Assembly: GCF_014705945.2 (NCBI RefSeq)
Contig: NZ_CP061538.1
Span: forward strand, 1,860,001 to 1,924,000
Length of the DNA: 64,000 bases
Source of the DNA: Rothia amarae
Lineage (GTDB): Bacteria > Actinomycetota > Actinomycetes > Actinomycetales > Micrococcaceae
Reading direction: 5' to 3'
Positions within the stretch are counted from its first letter, which is position 1. Each line of letters begins with the position of its first letter. Positions 8,055 through 16,871 of the stretch are shown here, one piece after another. Under the pieces are notes generated by a model. It worked only from the letters and a program-made list of their open reading frames with translations. It ran no database searches and was not told the origin of the DNA. The translations under genes and the position numbers were made by a program.

Positions 8055-9109
8055 TAATTCTCCAATGTGTCTGCGATGATGCGAGCTATTTTTTGTGCTG
8101 GCTCGGTTTCAGGCGCTAGCGGCGGAGCTGTGGGTTCGCTCCCCCACTGACTCAGTCCATAGCGATTCCAGAATTCGAGTAACCATTCAGGAGGATTGGG
8201 GTGGTACACCCAAGCCGGGATTCCCCGAATCGCGGCTTCTAATACTCCGGTGGAAAATACTGAAACAACTGGATTATTGAGTTCGTTGAGGGGCGTTTTT
8301 GATGAATCGATAGTAACCCCCCGTTTAGCCCACAGCTTGTGGGTCATAGTAGAGAGTTTATCTTTCTCAGAGGGGTGAGGTCGATAGATTGCTCCGTGAT
8401 TTTGGCAGAATTTATAGGATGCTCGCGCAAAAGAAGCCCGAGAGAGCTCAGCACCATGCATTTGCCCTAGAAAAATAGGAGTTTCAGTAATTTCAGAGGC
8501 ATTCACAGGAGGCTTTTGAAGCGCCTCATAGAAGATCTGAGCTCCTACAACTTCAGCCTGAATATCTGACCGTCCTGAAATCCAAAACTCGGCGTCTGCT
8601 GGGCTAAATGCAAACAAACGACTGTTTGCTGGTAGAGGAGGGGCAAAGGGGGTATTGAGACCATGCTGGATAACGTTAAAAGTCCATCCCCGTCGCTGTC
8701 CTAGAGCATAAGCCCATGAGCCCACCGGAAGATAGTGCCCCGCAGCAATCACCTGCTTGACTTCCTCCAGGGAAACAGGCATAGATTCTGAGTCAGAGAT
8801 TTCCTCGACTATTTGATAACCCCTGGTTTCTAAGAATGCTCGGTGCTCCCCTAACGTAACTACAGCAACAGGAACGCCCAGCTCTTCAAGATGTTTTGCA
8901 GGCTCCAGCAATGCCGCAATTTGGGTAGGAGAGGTTGCTTCCAGAGCGACCAAGATTTTCGGAGCATCCGAACCGCGCCGCAGTAACACAAATTGCCGGG
9001 GTCTGTCTTCAGTTTTTCTCCGCAGCCGATGAGCTAAATAACGAGCAAGGTTCTGCTTCTCCGCCCATTTTTGCCAAGCAGTCAAATCCTCAGAAAATTT
9101 TAGACCCAT
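8054..9109 (-). CDS. GT-B-like protein, candidate CMP-nonulosonate transferase
   Basis: A 351-residue soluble protein I do not recognise with certainty. The C-terminal half has YRPHPSEKDKL near residue 240, then PVVSVFSTGVLEAAIRGIPAWVY near 275-297, a His-Pro plus Ser-Thr-Gly arrangement reminiscent of polysialyltransferase-like and CDP-glycerol transferase-like GT-B folds that use CMP/CDP donors. It lies directly upstream of neuA (one-base overlap) and overlaps the preceding glycosyltransferase by 10 bp. Position and motifs make a nonulosonate transferase the simplest hypothesis. It could instead be a general surface-polysaccharide export or assembly protein. Gene reality is near certain; function is inference. 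Confidence 0.6.
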   Translation of the reverse strand: MGLKFSEDLTAWQKWAEKQNLARYLAHRLRRKTEDRPRQFVLLRRGSDAPKILVALEATSPTQIAALLEPAKHLEELGVPVAVVTLGEHRAFLETRGYQIVEEISDSESMPVSLEEVKQVIAAGHYLPVGSWAYALGQRRGWTFNVIQHGLNTPFAPPLPANSRLFAFSPADAEFWISGRSDIQAEVVGAQIFYEALQKPPVNASEITETPIFLGQMHGAELSRASFARASYKFCQNHGAIYRPHPSEKDKLSTMTHKLWAKRGVTIDSSKTPLNELNNPVVSVFSTGVLEAAIRGIPAWVYHPNPPEWLLEFWNRYGLSQWGSEPTAPPLAPETEPAQKIARIIADTLEN

Positions 9110-10113
9110 AGCCTATCCATCTTTTGTGCGCGATGAAAGAATGTGTGTTCAGCGAGACTTCGCTTCCTACCAGCTTCTCGAATCGATTCGCTCCACTGAG
9201 GATCCGAAATAACCCGTTGGCACAGCTCAACCAGCTCATCATTCGATTGGTATAAAAGTACTTCTTTACCAACGTCGTAGAACTCCTCGACGTCAGGGCG
9301 ATCAATGAGTTGCAACCCATTCATTCCGGGCACTTCAAAAGTGCGCATAGCAAGCCCCGCTTGGAGGCCGTGGATATTAATGGCTCCTGCAGCACCTGCC
9401 TGAATCTGATATGCCTCTTTCAAAGGAACATCTCGTTCAGCAGGCAGATTGGGGCGGTTCCACTCCCACATTCGCAGCCGGTCATAGGGATGGTGAGACC
9501 AACCTCGTCCGTAAACCCGAACTGGAATGCCCGCGTCTTGAAGGTGCAGCATCATCTCAACACGGTTTTCATAACGCGAACCCACAAAGACTATTTCTTG
9601 AGTACGATGCGAGGGTGGATCAGCAAGCTTGGGGTCATATCCATTGGGCGCGAAATAAGCATTTATTCCTGCATTGGAGAATTCTTCAGCTTCAGAACGC
9701 GCGTAGCTGAGGACAACTGGGAGTTGTTTTAGAAAATCAATGGAGTAGCGGTGTCTCTTGAGATCATCGTAGAGCCATAGCATATAGGGAATGTTGAGGC
9801 GCTTAACCCGTTCCCAGAAGCCATCACCGAGGGTATCTGCTTTGATGACAATCAGCTTGTCAGGCCTTACTTCGTTCAGCTTTGCAATTGCTACAGCAGT
9901 TGCATGTTTTTCAGCAGCTTTCTGTCCGTCAAACCCGATTTTGGAGGGAAGCTCGTACTGTACCTTATTACGGATTTTTGCCGATGCGCCGTCGAAAGCG
10001 TCATATCGGTGGATTACAGTCTCATATCCCAGTTCTTTAAAGCCATCAGCAATTGAATAGCAATATCCATGGAAAGCCGGGCTAATAATGAGGAGTTTTT
10101 CTTGCTTAGCCAT
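9100..10113 (-). CDS. CgeB-like glycosyltransferase (GT-B)
   Basis: A 337-residue protein from the ATG at 10113. An in-frame upstream start at 10158 is less likely because it would lie deep inside the preceding gene. The N-terminus LLIISPAFHGYCYSIADGF and the C-terminal half (EIVFVGSRYENRVEMM, VYGRGWSHHPYDR, NIHGLQAGLAMRTFEVPGMNG, YQSNDELVELCQRVI) match the CgeB/Glyco_trans_1_2 family. The FEVPGMNG segment corresponds to the conserved region before the donor-phosphate contacts. The start overlaps the upstream stop (10106) by 8 bp and the stop overlaps the next gene by 10 bp. Probably a cytoplasmic glycosyltransferase of the surface glycan; substrate unknown. Confidence 0.8.
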   Translation of the reverse strand: MAKQEKLLIISPAFHGYCYSIADGFKELGYETVIHRYDAFDGASAKIRNKVQYELPSKIGFDGQKAAEKHATAVAIAKLNEVRPDKLIVIKADTLGDGFWERVKRLNIPYMLWLYDDLKRHRYSIDFLKQLPVVLSYARSEAEEFSNAGINAYFAPNGYDPKLADPPSHRTQEIVFVGSRYENRVEMMLHLQDAGIPVRVYGRGWSHHPYDRLRMWEWNRPNLPAERDVPLKEAYQIQAGAAGAINIHGLQAGLAMRTFEVPGMNGLQLIDRPDVEEFYDVGKEVLLYQSNDELVELCQRVISDPQWSESIREAGRKRSLAEHTFFHRAQKMDRLWV

Positions 10114-11023
10114 GAACCATTTTCTTTCCATCACGGATGATTTTAAGTTCATCTGCAAAAGTTTTAAGAGGGTGAACTTCTTTATTTTTCAATGACCGCG
10201 CGGCATTAAAACCAAAATTAAGTAAGCTGACGGCGGTTAGCGTGGGGGCAAGGATACGGTGTTTATTCCATTTTGCTTCATACATAAAATGGGAGGTGGT
10301 GAGCCATTGTCGGCGCTTCGTACTTTCAGAGGAACCGCCACCCTCGTGCGTGACCATAACATCACCTAAGAAAATCGCAGGATACCCTTTGTCACGAAGC
10401 CGCATTTGCAAATCAACTTCTTCACTATTCATGAAGAAACGCTCGTCAAACCCTCCTACTTCCTGAAAGATTCGGGTGGGCAGCATAAGGCATGCGCCCA
10501 TCAACCAATCAACGGTCAGGGTCTTTCCACCGACAGCTCGGACGTCGTGCCCTGCTAATCGATGCCACCAGTTAGTATCGCGGAATCGAGCGACGGGAGT
10601 AAACCAATTCCATGCGTGTATGAAAGTGCTGGGGAATTTTCTTGCTACCCATTGCGCTTCCCCTTCATGACCCACAACTTGAGGTGAAAAAATAGCAGGT
10701 TTTGCTTGTTTCTCCACGGCGTTCAGCATTTCTTCTACAAAGGTGGAAGTAAGTTCAAGATCACTGTTAAGAATCATGAGCCATTCACCAGTAGCTTGTT
10801 CTGCCCCAGTATTTACATTCGTACCGAAGCCACCGTTGGTAGTCCGGTGTATGACTTTAACTCCTCCGACCTGCGGAAACGGTTCGGGCGAATTATCGTC
10901 CGAGACAATAATTTCAATCTCTCCATCAAAGGTTTGCTGTTGCAGTTTCTCGATGAGTTTCATAGTGGGGGCAGACTCCCCATAATGCGGTATTACTGCT
11001 GACACCGCAGGTTTTGAGCTCAT
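10106..11023 (-). CDS. Glycosyltransferase family 2 (rhamnosyltransferase-like)
   Basis: A 305-residue GT-A enzyme and first gene of the left minus-strand operon. It has SAVIPHYGESAPTMKLIEKLQQQ at the N-terminus, EIIVSDDNSPEP near 38-49, GGFGTNVNTGAEQATGEWLMILNSDLEL (the DxD position occupied by NSD) near 64-91, and GACLMLPTRIFQEVGGFDERFFMNSEEVDLQMRLRDKG near 175-212. This layout is typical of rhamnosyl and other deoxysugar GT2 enzymes. The C-terminal 60 residues contain a hydrophobic stretch that may associate with the membrane. The 146-bp gap upstream is divergent with the GT11 gene and should hold both promoters. Confidence 0.87.
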   Translation of the reverse strand: MSSKPAVSAVIPHYGESAPTMKLIEKLQQQTFDGEIEIIVSDDNSPEPFPQVGGVKVIHRTTNGGFGTNVNTGAEQATGEWLMILNSDLELTSTFVEEMLNAVEKQAKPAIFSPQVVGHEGEAQWVARKFPSTFIHAWNWFTPVARFRDTNWWHRLAGHDVRAVGGKTLTVDWLMGACLMLPTRIFQEVGGFDERFFMNSEEVDLQMRLRDKGYPAIFLGDVMVTHEGGGSSESTKRRQWLTTSHFMYEAKWNKHRILAPTLTAVSLLNFGFNAARSLKNKEVHPLKTFADELKIIRDGKKMVHG

Positions 11024-11169
11024 AGTTCCCCTCGATTTTCCCGAACACTATGCCACATATTAGCCCACAGAACGTTCTTCAGCCTCATAAGGAAAGTCAT
11101 ACACCGCAACTATTCTTAGATAGGAGCTATACATCCACACTCAGCAACCCAATATTTGGTAGGTAGATA

Positions 11170-12096
11170 ATGCCGCAAAGCGAATCTCAAGAAAACGAAA
11201 GAATCAGTTCGCTGGTTGAAGCAAACAAATTAATATCCCGTGCACAGAAGAAAATAGAACACTTCGTCAGACAACCGTATGGATATGCCATTCGCTTCAT
11301 TCGGAGGGGCCCAGAGACTGTTCTTATTGTGCCACCCATTGCTAGAGGAGGAAACTGGCTATATGAATGGATGAAAGCATACTCCCAGCAAAATTCGACT
11401 GGAGAAAAAGTACAAATTACATTTCGAGTGGGGATGGAACCTTGGATTAATGAGTTTCCCCTATTGCAACAGCTCACGATAAAAGATGAAGATATTCGTT
11501 TTAGGAGCCTGCGCCAGATCGGGGTTAATCCAAGAATTAATGAAAATTTTACCCCTCTGCAAATATCTCGTTTCATCTCCGAAGTCTTGCTTACTTCCCC
11601 TCTTTTTTCGGAGCATCGCAAGCATGCTTTAGATGTTGTTACCCCCACTAGCTTGGTCATTAACGTTAGGAGAGGAGATTATTATTCTAACCCTCATATT
11701 AAATATCAATTCGGTATTGATACAGTGAGATACATTCGCAAAGCATTAGAGCAACTTCTTAACGATTTTCAACCGACACAAATCATTTTGGTTTCAGATG
11801 ACTTAGATTGGTGCACTGAACATCTTGATTTTCTTACGAACATAGCCCCCACACGTTTTGAAAAAATCGGAAAGACTATGTTCGATGATCTAGCAGTACT
11901 ATCTGTAGCATCTAACCTTATTCTTACCAATACAACTTTTGGCTATTGGGGCGCTTATATTGCCAGCAAGGAGCACAATGCACGAGTTCTAGCTCCAAAT
12001 GTCCATGAAAGATCTACCCAACATGAGAGAGTTCCCCCGCAACACCTCAAAGGATGGATTTCGATAGAACCGGATGCCGGTTCATGGCTCGATTGA
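11170..12096 (+). CDS. GT11 fucosyltransferase-like protein
   Basis: A 308-residue protein with the three signatures of GT11 alpha-1,2-fucosyltransferases: INVRRGDYYSNP near residue 160 (the HxRRGDY motif with Asn in place of His), IILVSDDLDWCTEHL near 207, and LTNTTFGYWGAYI near 256. The GDP-fucose-binding Arg-Arg pair is kept. It is the only plus-strand glycan gene between the left operon and the ABC exporter, ends in a shared bidirectional terminator, and is visibly more AT-rich than the flanking genes, suggesting separate acquisition. No GDP-fucose synthesis genes are in the window. The start ATG at 11170 follows GGTAGGT at a usable distance. Confidence 0.8.
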   Translation: MPQSESQENERISSLVEANKLISRAQKKIEHFVRQPYGYAIRFIRRGPETVLIVPPIARGGNWLYEWMKAYSQQNSTGEKVQITFRVGMEPWINEFPLLQQLTIKDEDIRFRSLRQIGVNPRINENFTPLQISRFISEVLLTSPLFSEHRKHALDVVTPTSLVINVRRGDYYSNPHIKYQFGIDTVRYIRKALEQLLNDFQPTQIILVSDDLDWCTEHLDFLTNIAPTRFEKIGKTMFDDLAVLSVASNLILTNTTFGYWGAYIASKEHNARVLAPNVHERSTQHERVPPQHLKGWISIEPDAGSWLD

Positions 12097-12100
12097 TACT

Positions 12101-12140
12101 AAGATGAAGGAATCAGACTTTTCTGGTTCCCTCATCTTTT
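12101..12140. terminator. Bidirectional terminator between GT11 gene and ABC exporter
   Basis: Imperfect hairpin: AAGATGA pairs with TCATCTT and GGAA with TTCC around a short loop, flanked by T-rich sequence on the plus strand (ending TTTT) and A-rich on the other side. It lies in the 50-bp gap between two convergent genes and can serve both. Confidence 0.7.
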
Positions 12141-12146
12141 GGATTT

Positions 12147-13970
12147 TTATTTTGACAGATCCCCTAGCTCCACCAAATGAGCAAACTCCGGATTTTGCCG
12201 CTGCACTTCAGCAAATGTTCCTTGAGCCGCTATCTCTCCCTCAGATAGATAAATCAGTTGATCAACACTTTTCACGGTGGAGAGACGATGGGCAACAATA
12301 ACCACTGTTATTTCTTTGGAAAGCTTATTGATAGTTTGAGTAATCTTATGCTCGGTTTCATTGTCTAAAGCAGAAGTAGCCTCATCCAAGAAGAGCACTG
12401 AGGGATTGCGGTAAAGTGCACGCGCAATGCCAAGCCGTTGTCTTTGCCCCCCGGAAAGACGGGTTCCGTGTTCCCCGATAGGAGTGTCTACTCCATGATC
12501 GAGACCCTCAATAACATCGGCAAGTTCTGCAATCTGTAAGCATTCCAGCACTCGCCCTCTATCAATCTCCGCGGGCTTCAGTCCAAAAGCTACTGCCTCG
12601 AGCAATGTCCCATTACCCAAGAACACGTCCTGAGGCACATAACCAATTTTTGCGTGCCATTCATTCAAATTCTCATTAATAGGTTGCCCGTTTTGGGTTA
12701 TTTGTCCCGAACTTGGGGTGGTCAGCCCTAGCATCAGATCTACCAATGTGGTCTTACCTGAGCCAGACCCACCTACCAGAGCTAAAGAACTACCTGCTGG
12801 AATAATAAGCGATAAGTTTTTGAGAACTTTATGATCGCCATCAGGATATGAGAAATCTACATTTTCAACTTTTACAGTAGTAGGAATATACCTTTCATTA
12901 ATCTGAGCGAACACACCAATATCAGGCTCATTTTCAATGAGATTAAAGGAAGATAGCTGGTTATTCGCCCATTGAATTTCATCTATAACAATATTGACGG
13001 CAGCATGTCCGGAGCGAAGGGTACCTAAAGAACCAACAACCCTTACATAGCTGGGTAAAATTCGAATGCATGCGCCTGCAAATACCAAGAGGTAAGAAGC
13101 CGATTGGATACCACCCGTCATTGTCATAAACGCCATAATGAGCATGATGCCTACGATGAATATGATTTCTAAGAGGTATTTTGGAACATCAATTAGAAAT
13201 CGTTTTGCACGCGCTGCTTCTGCTTCCATCAGACGAGCATGCTGGTAATCATAAACCTGACGGTCTGAGAGCCCTAAGAGTTTAATCTCGCGGAAACCAT
13301 TGATTGCCTCAAGAGTCTTGAAATTAATTTGGATGGCTGCGTCAATTCCTTCAGCCCCCGCTTTACGGTTACGCTCACTCATTAACTTTTGCAAGATAAA
13401 CGATGTAGCTCCAAAATACACGAAAGCAATCAACGCAGGAATTGGCATTACGACTAAAAGGAAAACCATCAAAAAGATTATGCTGAAGACTTCACCTAAA
13501 ACAGAAAGCCAGCCACCCACATATTGACCGTAGGCTTGCGAAACGGCTTGTCCTACAGCTCTAATAATTTCTGATGCAGACCGCTTTTTATGTGAAAGAT
13601 AATCTTCGCTCATATAGCTTTGTAAAACTGCTGTAGCAGTCGCAGCTTCCTGACGTGCGAGGAACCCGCTACTCCACCACTTGATGGTGAGAGAAAGTAT
13701 GCCTTTGAGGATAAAAGAAACCACGAGGATAATCGAGGCAATTATTATAAAGGTCTCCCGATTCGGGTTGCCCAAGAAGTCCGCAATAACCCCAAGATAG
13801 CCAGTGCTGTAGTCCGCTCCCATTGCGAGCTGGATAATAGGCAGAATCACTGCAACACCTAGCATATCGAGCAGAGACACGAGAAAAAGCAATACTACGT
13901 TAAGTACAAGTAGAGCAAACTTCTTTCCGGGAAAGAGCCACCGCAACTTATCTAGACTGTCCTTCATCAT
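12147..13970 (-). CDS. ABC exporter, fused permease-ATPase (PglK/MsbA type)
   Basis: A 607-residue half-transporter. Residues 1-320 hold about six membrane helices (ABC transporter type 1). The ATPase follows with Walker A GGSGSGKTTLVD near 398, Q-loop IGYVPQDVFLGNGT, signature LSGGQRQRLGIARAL near 500, Walker B VLFLDEATSALD and an H-loop VIVAHRLSTV. Within a glycan locus that shows no Wzx flippase or Wzm/Wzt pair, the best guess is a PglK-like flippase for lipid-linked oligosaccharide. A general lipid or peptide exporter is the alternative. Convergent with the GT11 gene; upstream is a 276-bp divergent gap shared with the phosphatase gene. Confidence 0.82.
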   Translation of the reverse strand: MMKDSLDKLRWLFPGKKFALLVLNVVLLFLVSLLDMLGVAVILPIIQLAMGADYSTGYLGVIADFLGNPNRETFIIIASIILVVSFILKGILSLTIKWWSSGFLARQEAATATAVLQSYMSEDYLSHKKRSASEIIRAVGQAVSQAYGQYVGGWLSVLGEVFSIIFLMVFLLVVMPIPALIAFVYFGATSFILQKLMSERNRKAGAEGIDAAIQINFKTLEAINGFREIKLLGLSDRQVYDYQHARLMEAEAARAKRFLIDVPKYLLEIIFIVGIMLIMAFMTMTGGIQSASYLLVFAGACIRILPSYVRVVGSLGTLRSGHAAVNIVIDEIQWANNQLSSFNLIENEPDIGVFAQINERYIPTTVKVENVDFSYPDGDHKVLKNLSLIIPAGSSLALVGGSGSGKTTLVDLMLGLTTPSSGQITQNGQPINENLNEWHAKIGYVPQDVFLGNGTLLEAVAFGLKPAEIDRGRVLECLQIAELADVIEGLDHGVDTPIGEHGTRLSGGQRQRLGIARALYRNPSVLFLDEATSALDNETEHKITQTINKLSKEITVVIVAHRLSTVKSVDQLIYLSEGEIAAQGTFAEVQRQNPEFAHLVELGDLSK

Positions 13971-14246
13971 TCCTCATGTATCCGTGCACTGCAATTTTAG
14001 ATGGGCCTTCTTTACCTGACAGACAGCTGTCCCCTAAATGGCTACACCCCTAAGGCTTCAATATAACAGTTTCTTTCTGCGAGGAAGCCCCGAACCAAGC
14101 GGTTTTCTTTTTTGGCATCAAACACATTTACTCGAACAGATTTCCTTCCATATATTTATGGTGGGAAGACTTCTATGATTCTGGAAATCCACTATCGCTA
14201 GGTAGGATGAAGGGAATCAACTGAAAAGAGAAGGGCTGAGAAAGAT

Positions 14247-14861
14247 ATGGGTAGATTCAACATCGCATCTATTCGAGGCGTTAAAGCTCCGTCGAAATCC
14301 CCGTCAGTTCCATGGTCGAGCTCTCAACCCTCCCATAAGATCCTTTACGTATGCACTGGAAATATCGCCAGATCCGCTTCCGCTGAGGTCATTTCGACCC
14401 ACAAGGCTCATGGTTCAGGGTGGACGTTCGAAAGCGCGGGAATTGGTGCGGTCGTAGGTGGTCCTGTAGCTCCATTTATTGATGAGGAGCTCTCTGCGCG
14501 GCGCCTTAATTTTGCGCCCCATAGAGGGCGGCAGATTACTTCATCAATGGTTAAAGAGGCTGACCTCATTTTAGTGATGGAACTTCATCATCTTGACTGG
14601 ATTGTTCGGGAGTGGCCTCAGTATCGCTCCAAAGTACATTTACTCAAGCAAATGGCTCGCTTACGCGCGCAAGCAGGAAGGCGAAGCGACCCCATCTCAT
14701 ATATGAATCTCACTGAAGATCGCCCAACTAAAGCAGATAATATTGCTGATCCTTTCCGAAAAGGGAAGAAAGCGGCAAAAATAGCAGTTCAAGAAGTTGA
14801 AGAAGCACTAGAGATAATTATTCCATGGCTGGGTAACGTAGCGGGTGTAAACAACTCTTAA
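14247..14861 (+). CDS. Low-molecular-weight protein-tyrosine phosphatase
   Basis: A 204-residue protein. The active-site loop VCTGNIARSASAE (C-x5-R-S) lies near residues 36-48, after an unusually long N-terminal extension of about 32 residues, and the general-acid Asp is in NIADPFRKGKKAA near 172. The family dephosphorylates tyrosine on capsule BY-kinases (Wzb role) and other proteins. It sits among glycan genes, divergent from the ABC exporter, but no BY-kinase is visible in the window. GAGAAAGAT precedes the ATG. A shorter start would remove the extension but no better ribosome site was seen. Confidence 0.82.
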   Translation: MGRFNIASIRGVKAPSKSPSVPWSSSQPSHKILYVCTGNIARSASAEVISTHKAHGSGWTFESAGIGAVVGGPVAPFIDEELSARRLNFAPHRGRQITSSMVKEADLILVMELHHLDWIVREWPQYRSKVHLLKQMARLRAQAGRRSDPISYMNLTEDRPTKADNIADPFRKGKKAAKIAVQEVEEALEIIIPWLGNVAGVNNS

Positions 14862-14872
14862 TCAGGAAGAGT

Positions 14873-15790
14873 TCACAGACCTCTACCGAGCTGAGAAAGC
14901 GGCTTTTTCCCCAGGACTTGGTATTGAATATATCCTTCTAGAAGTCCAATATTTGTAAAAAATCTTTCCTGCCAAGCACGGCTTAGTTTCTGTTCTTTTA
15001 TGACTTGTTTGAGTCCAGCAGCCAAAGTAAAAAGTACCATAATGAAAGGAAGCTTCCCTTTCGTTATCGGGTTTGCTTTCCAATTACCCATAGTGGTCAA
15101 CAACAGCGCAGAACTCTTCGCCCGTTTTCTCATGACCTGCCCTGAACGAATCTGTTTTTCTGGCATTCGATAGGCGATCGTCGCAGGCGGAAAAGAACCA
15201 GCTGGATATCCTGCTAAATAAGCGCGATACCCAAATTCATTATCCTCAGCACCAGGTTCATAGGTAGGATCAAAACCACCTAGCTCCCTAAATAGACTAC
15301 GTCTAATTCCTAGACTGCCCCCGGCGAGAACTGGCCATTCAGGGTTAAAGGTTTCTTCCCGCGGCGGTTCATATTCAAAATATTCAAGGTAGCTTAAAGC
15401 TCTTTCGAGGCTGGTAAAAGCACTATACGGAACTGGTGGATAGCCACCACAAAATATAGTTTTCTCTTCAAGCGCCTGTTGAGAATGAGCAATATAATGT
15501 TCGCCAATTGCATCATCTGCATCTAAGAAAAGTAATTGCTCTCCTCGTGCTTTATTAGAACCCACATTTCTAGCGTAAGAAGCTCCAGCCAATTCGTTTG
15601 CTTCCAAAACTTTAATGTCGATTTTTTCGCTCCATTGTAGAGCAGTCTCAACTGTGTTATCTGTGCATCTATTGCACACCACTATAACTTCGAAAGGCAG
15701 GCACTCTGTTTGCCGGTAGATAGATTCAAGTTGTAAATCTATAGTAGCTGCGGCGTTGTGCGCGGGAATAATAATGGAAGTGTGAATCAT
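14873..15790 (-). CDS. Glycosyltransferase family 2
   Basis: A 305-residue GT-A enzyme, intact member of a paralogous group that also includes the broken genes at 20468 and 23775. Motifs: IIPAHNAAATIDLQLESIYRQ (residues 7-27), FEVIVVCNRCTDNT, NELAGASYARNVGS, LLFLDADDAIG (DxD-type metal site), LAGGSLGIRRSLFRELGGFDP and GAEDNEFGYRAYLAG. The C-terminal portion has a hydrophobic helix (FIMVLFTLAAGL) then a conserved NIGLLEGYIQYQVLG segment, which was useful for reconstructing the damaged paralogs. It lies downstream of prs but beyond a terminator, and is convergent with the phosphatase gene (11-bp gap). Confidence 0.88.
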   Translation of the reverse strand: MIHTSIIIPAHNAAATIDLQLESIYRQTECLPFEVIVVCNRCTDNTVETALQWSEKIDIKVLEANELAGASYARNVGSNKARGEQLLFLDADDAIGEHYIAHSQQALEEKTIFCGGYPPVPYSAFTSLERALSYLEYFEYEPPREETFNPEWPVLAGGSLGIRRSLFRELGGFDPTYEPGAEDNEFGYRAYLAGYPAGSFPPATIAYRMPEKQIRSGQVMRKRAKSSALLLTTMGNWKANPITKGKLPFIMVLFTLAAGLKQVIKEQKLSRAWQERFFTNIGLLEGYIQYQVLGKKPLSQLGRGL

Positions 15791-15832
15791 TCGGGATCTA
15801 CCTACTTTGAACGGGGGACATGTTAAAAAATA

Positions 15833-15863
15833 CTACCCATCAATTCATGAAATTGATGGGTAG
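15833..15863 (-). terminator. Rho-independent terminator of prs
   Basis: Perfect 13-bp stem (CTACCCATCAATT with its complement) around a five-base loop, followed on the minus strand by a T-rich tract (TATTTTTTAA). It lies 20 bp after the prs stop and separates glmU-prs from the next glycosyltransferase gene. Confidence 0.85.
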
Positions 15864-15881
15864 CATTGTTAAGAAAACTAG

Positions 15882-16868
15882 CTAGTTTGACCGACCGTTG
15901 AACAGGCTGGTCACTGAACCGTCCTCGAAGACTTCCTTGATAGCCAACGCAATCAATGGAGCGATGGACAGAACAGTGAGGTTCTCGAAGCGCTTTTCTT
16001 CAGATACAGGCAGTGTGTTGGTAACAACTACCTCACGAGCGCCTGAGTTTGAAAGACGTTCAACAGCGGGATCAGAGAATACAGGGTGGGTTGCAGCAAT
16101 GATAACGTCTTTAGCGCCGTTGTCTTTGAGCACCTGAACCGCACCAGAAATGGTTCCGCCGGTATCGATCATGTCGTCGATCAGAACAGCAGTGCGTCCC
16201 TTGATGTCACCAACAACTGCCTTGGAAACAGCCTTGTTGGGTACGTTGATATCACGGGTCTTATGGACGAATGCTAGCGGCGCGCCTCCCAGAAGTTCAG
16301 CCCACTGCTCAGCCACGCGTACGCGTCCGGTATCAGGGGAGACAACGGTGACGTTCTTGACGTCTTCAACCACGCTACGAACGTGCTCAGCGAGAAGTGG
16401 AATCGCCATCAGATGGTCAACGGGTCCATCAAAGAAACCCTGAATCTGCGCGGTGTGAAGATCCACGCTCATCAAGCGATCCGCGCCAGCAGTCTTGTAC
16501 AAATCTGAAATCAAACGAGCAGAGATAGGCTCGCGTCCCTTATGCTTCTTATCCTGACGAGCATAGGGGTAGAACGGGGAAACAACCGTAATGGAACGAG
16601 CTGATGCGCGCTTGAGCGAATCAATCATAATGAGCTGTTCCATCACCCACTCGTTAATGGGCGCAGGGTGAGCCTGTACTACGAACGCGTCTTTACCGCG
16701 TACCGAGTCTTCGAAACGAACGTAGGTTTCGCCGTTTGCAAAGTCGTAAGCAGAAGTAGGTAGAACTTCGCAGCCTAGTTCCTGTGCGATTTGTTCGGCT
16801 AGTTCGGGATGCGCACGTCCTGAAACAAGCACCATCTTCTTTTCGCCGGGATTAGTAATCTCCGTCAT
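15882..16868 (-). CDS. prs: Ribose-phosphate pyrophosphokinase
   Basis: A 328-residue PRPP synthetase making phosphoribosyl pyrophosphate from ribose 5-phosphate and ATP for nucleotide, His and Trp synthesis. Visible motifs are YARQDKKHKGREPISARLI near 105, SVDLHTAQIQGFFDGPVDHL near 135-154 (metal/ribose binding) and VLIDDMIDTGGTISGA near 224, the PRPP-binding loop. Length is normal. The ATG at 16868 follows the glmU stop by three bases, the glmU-prs pairing common in actinobacteria and firmicutes. A strong terminator follows. Confidence 0.96.
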   Translation of the reverse strand: MTEITNPGEKKMVLVSGRAHPELAEQIAQELGCEVLPTSAYDFANGETYVRFEDSVRGKDAFVVQAHPAPINEWVMEQLIMIDSLKRASARSITVVSPFYPYARQDKKHKGREPISARLISDLYKTAGADRLMSVDLHTAQIQGFFDGPVDHLMAIPLLAEHVRSVVEDVKNVTVVSPDTGRVRVAEQWAELLGGAPLAFVHKTRDINVPNKAVSKAVVGDIKGRTAVLIDDMIDTGGTISGAVQVLKDNGAKDVIIAATHPVFSDPAVERLSNSGAREVVVTNTLPVSEEKRFENLTVLSIAPLIALAIKEVFEDGSVTSLFNGRSN

Positions 16869-16871
16869 GAT

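Noticed and set aside
15833-15863. Operator reading of the perfect dyad after prs
   Set aside because: Position just past the stop and the adjoining T-tract make an ordinary terminator the better explanation.
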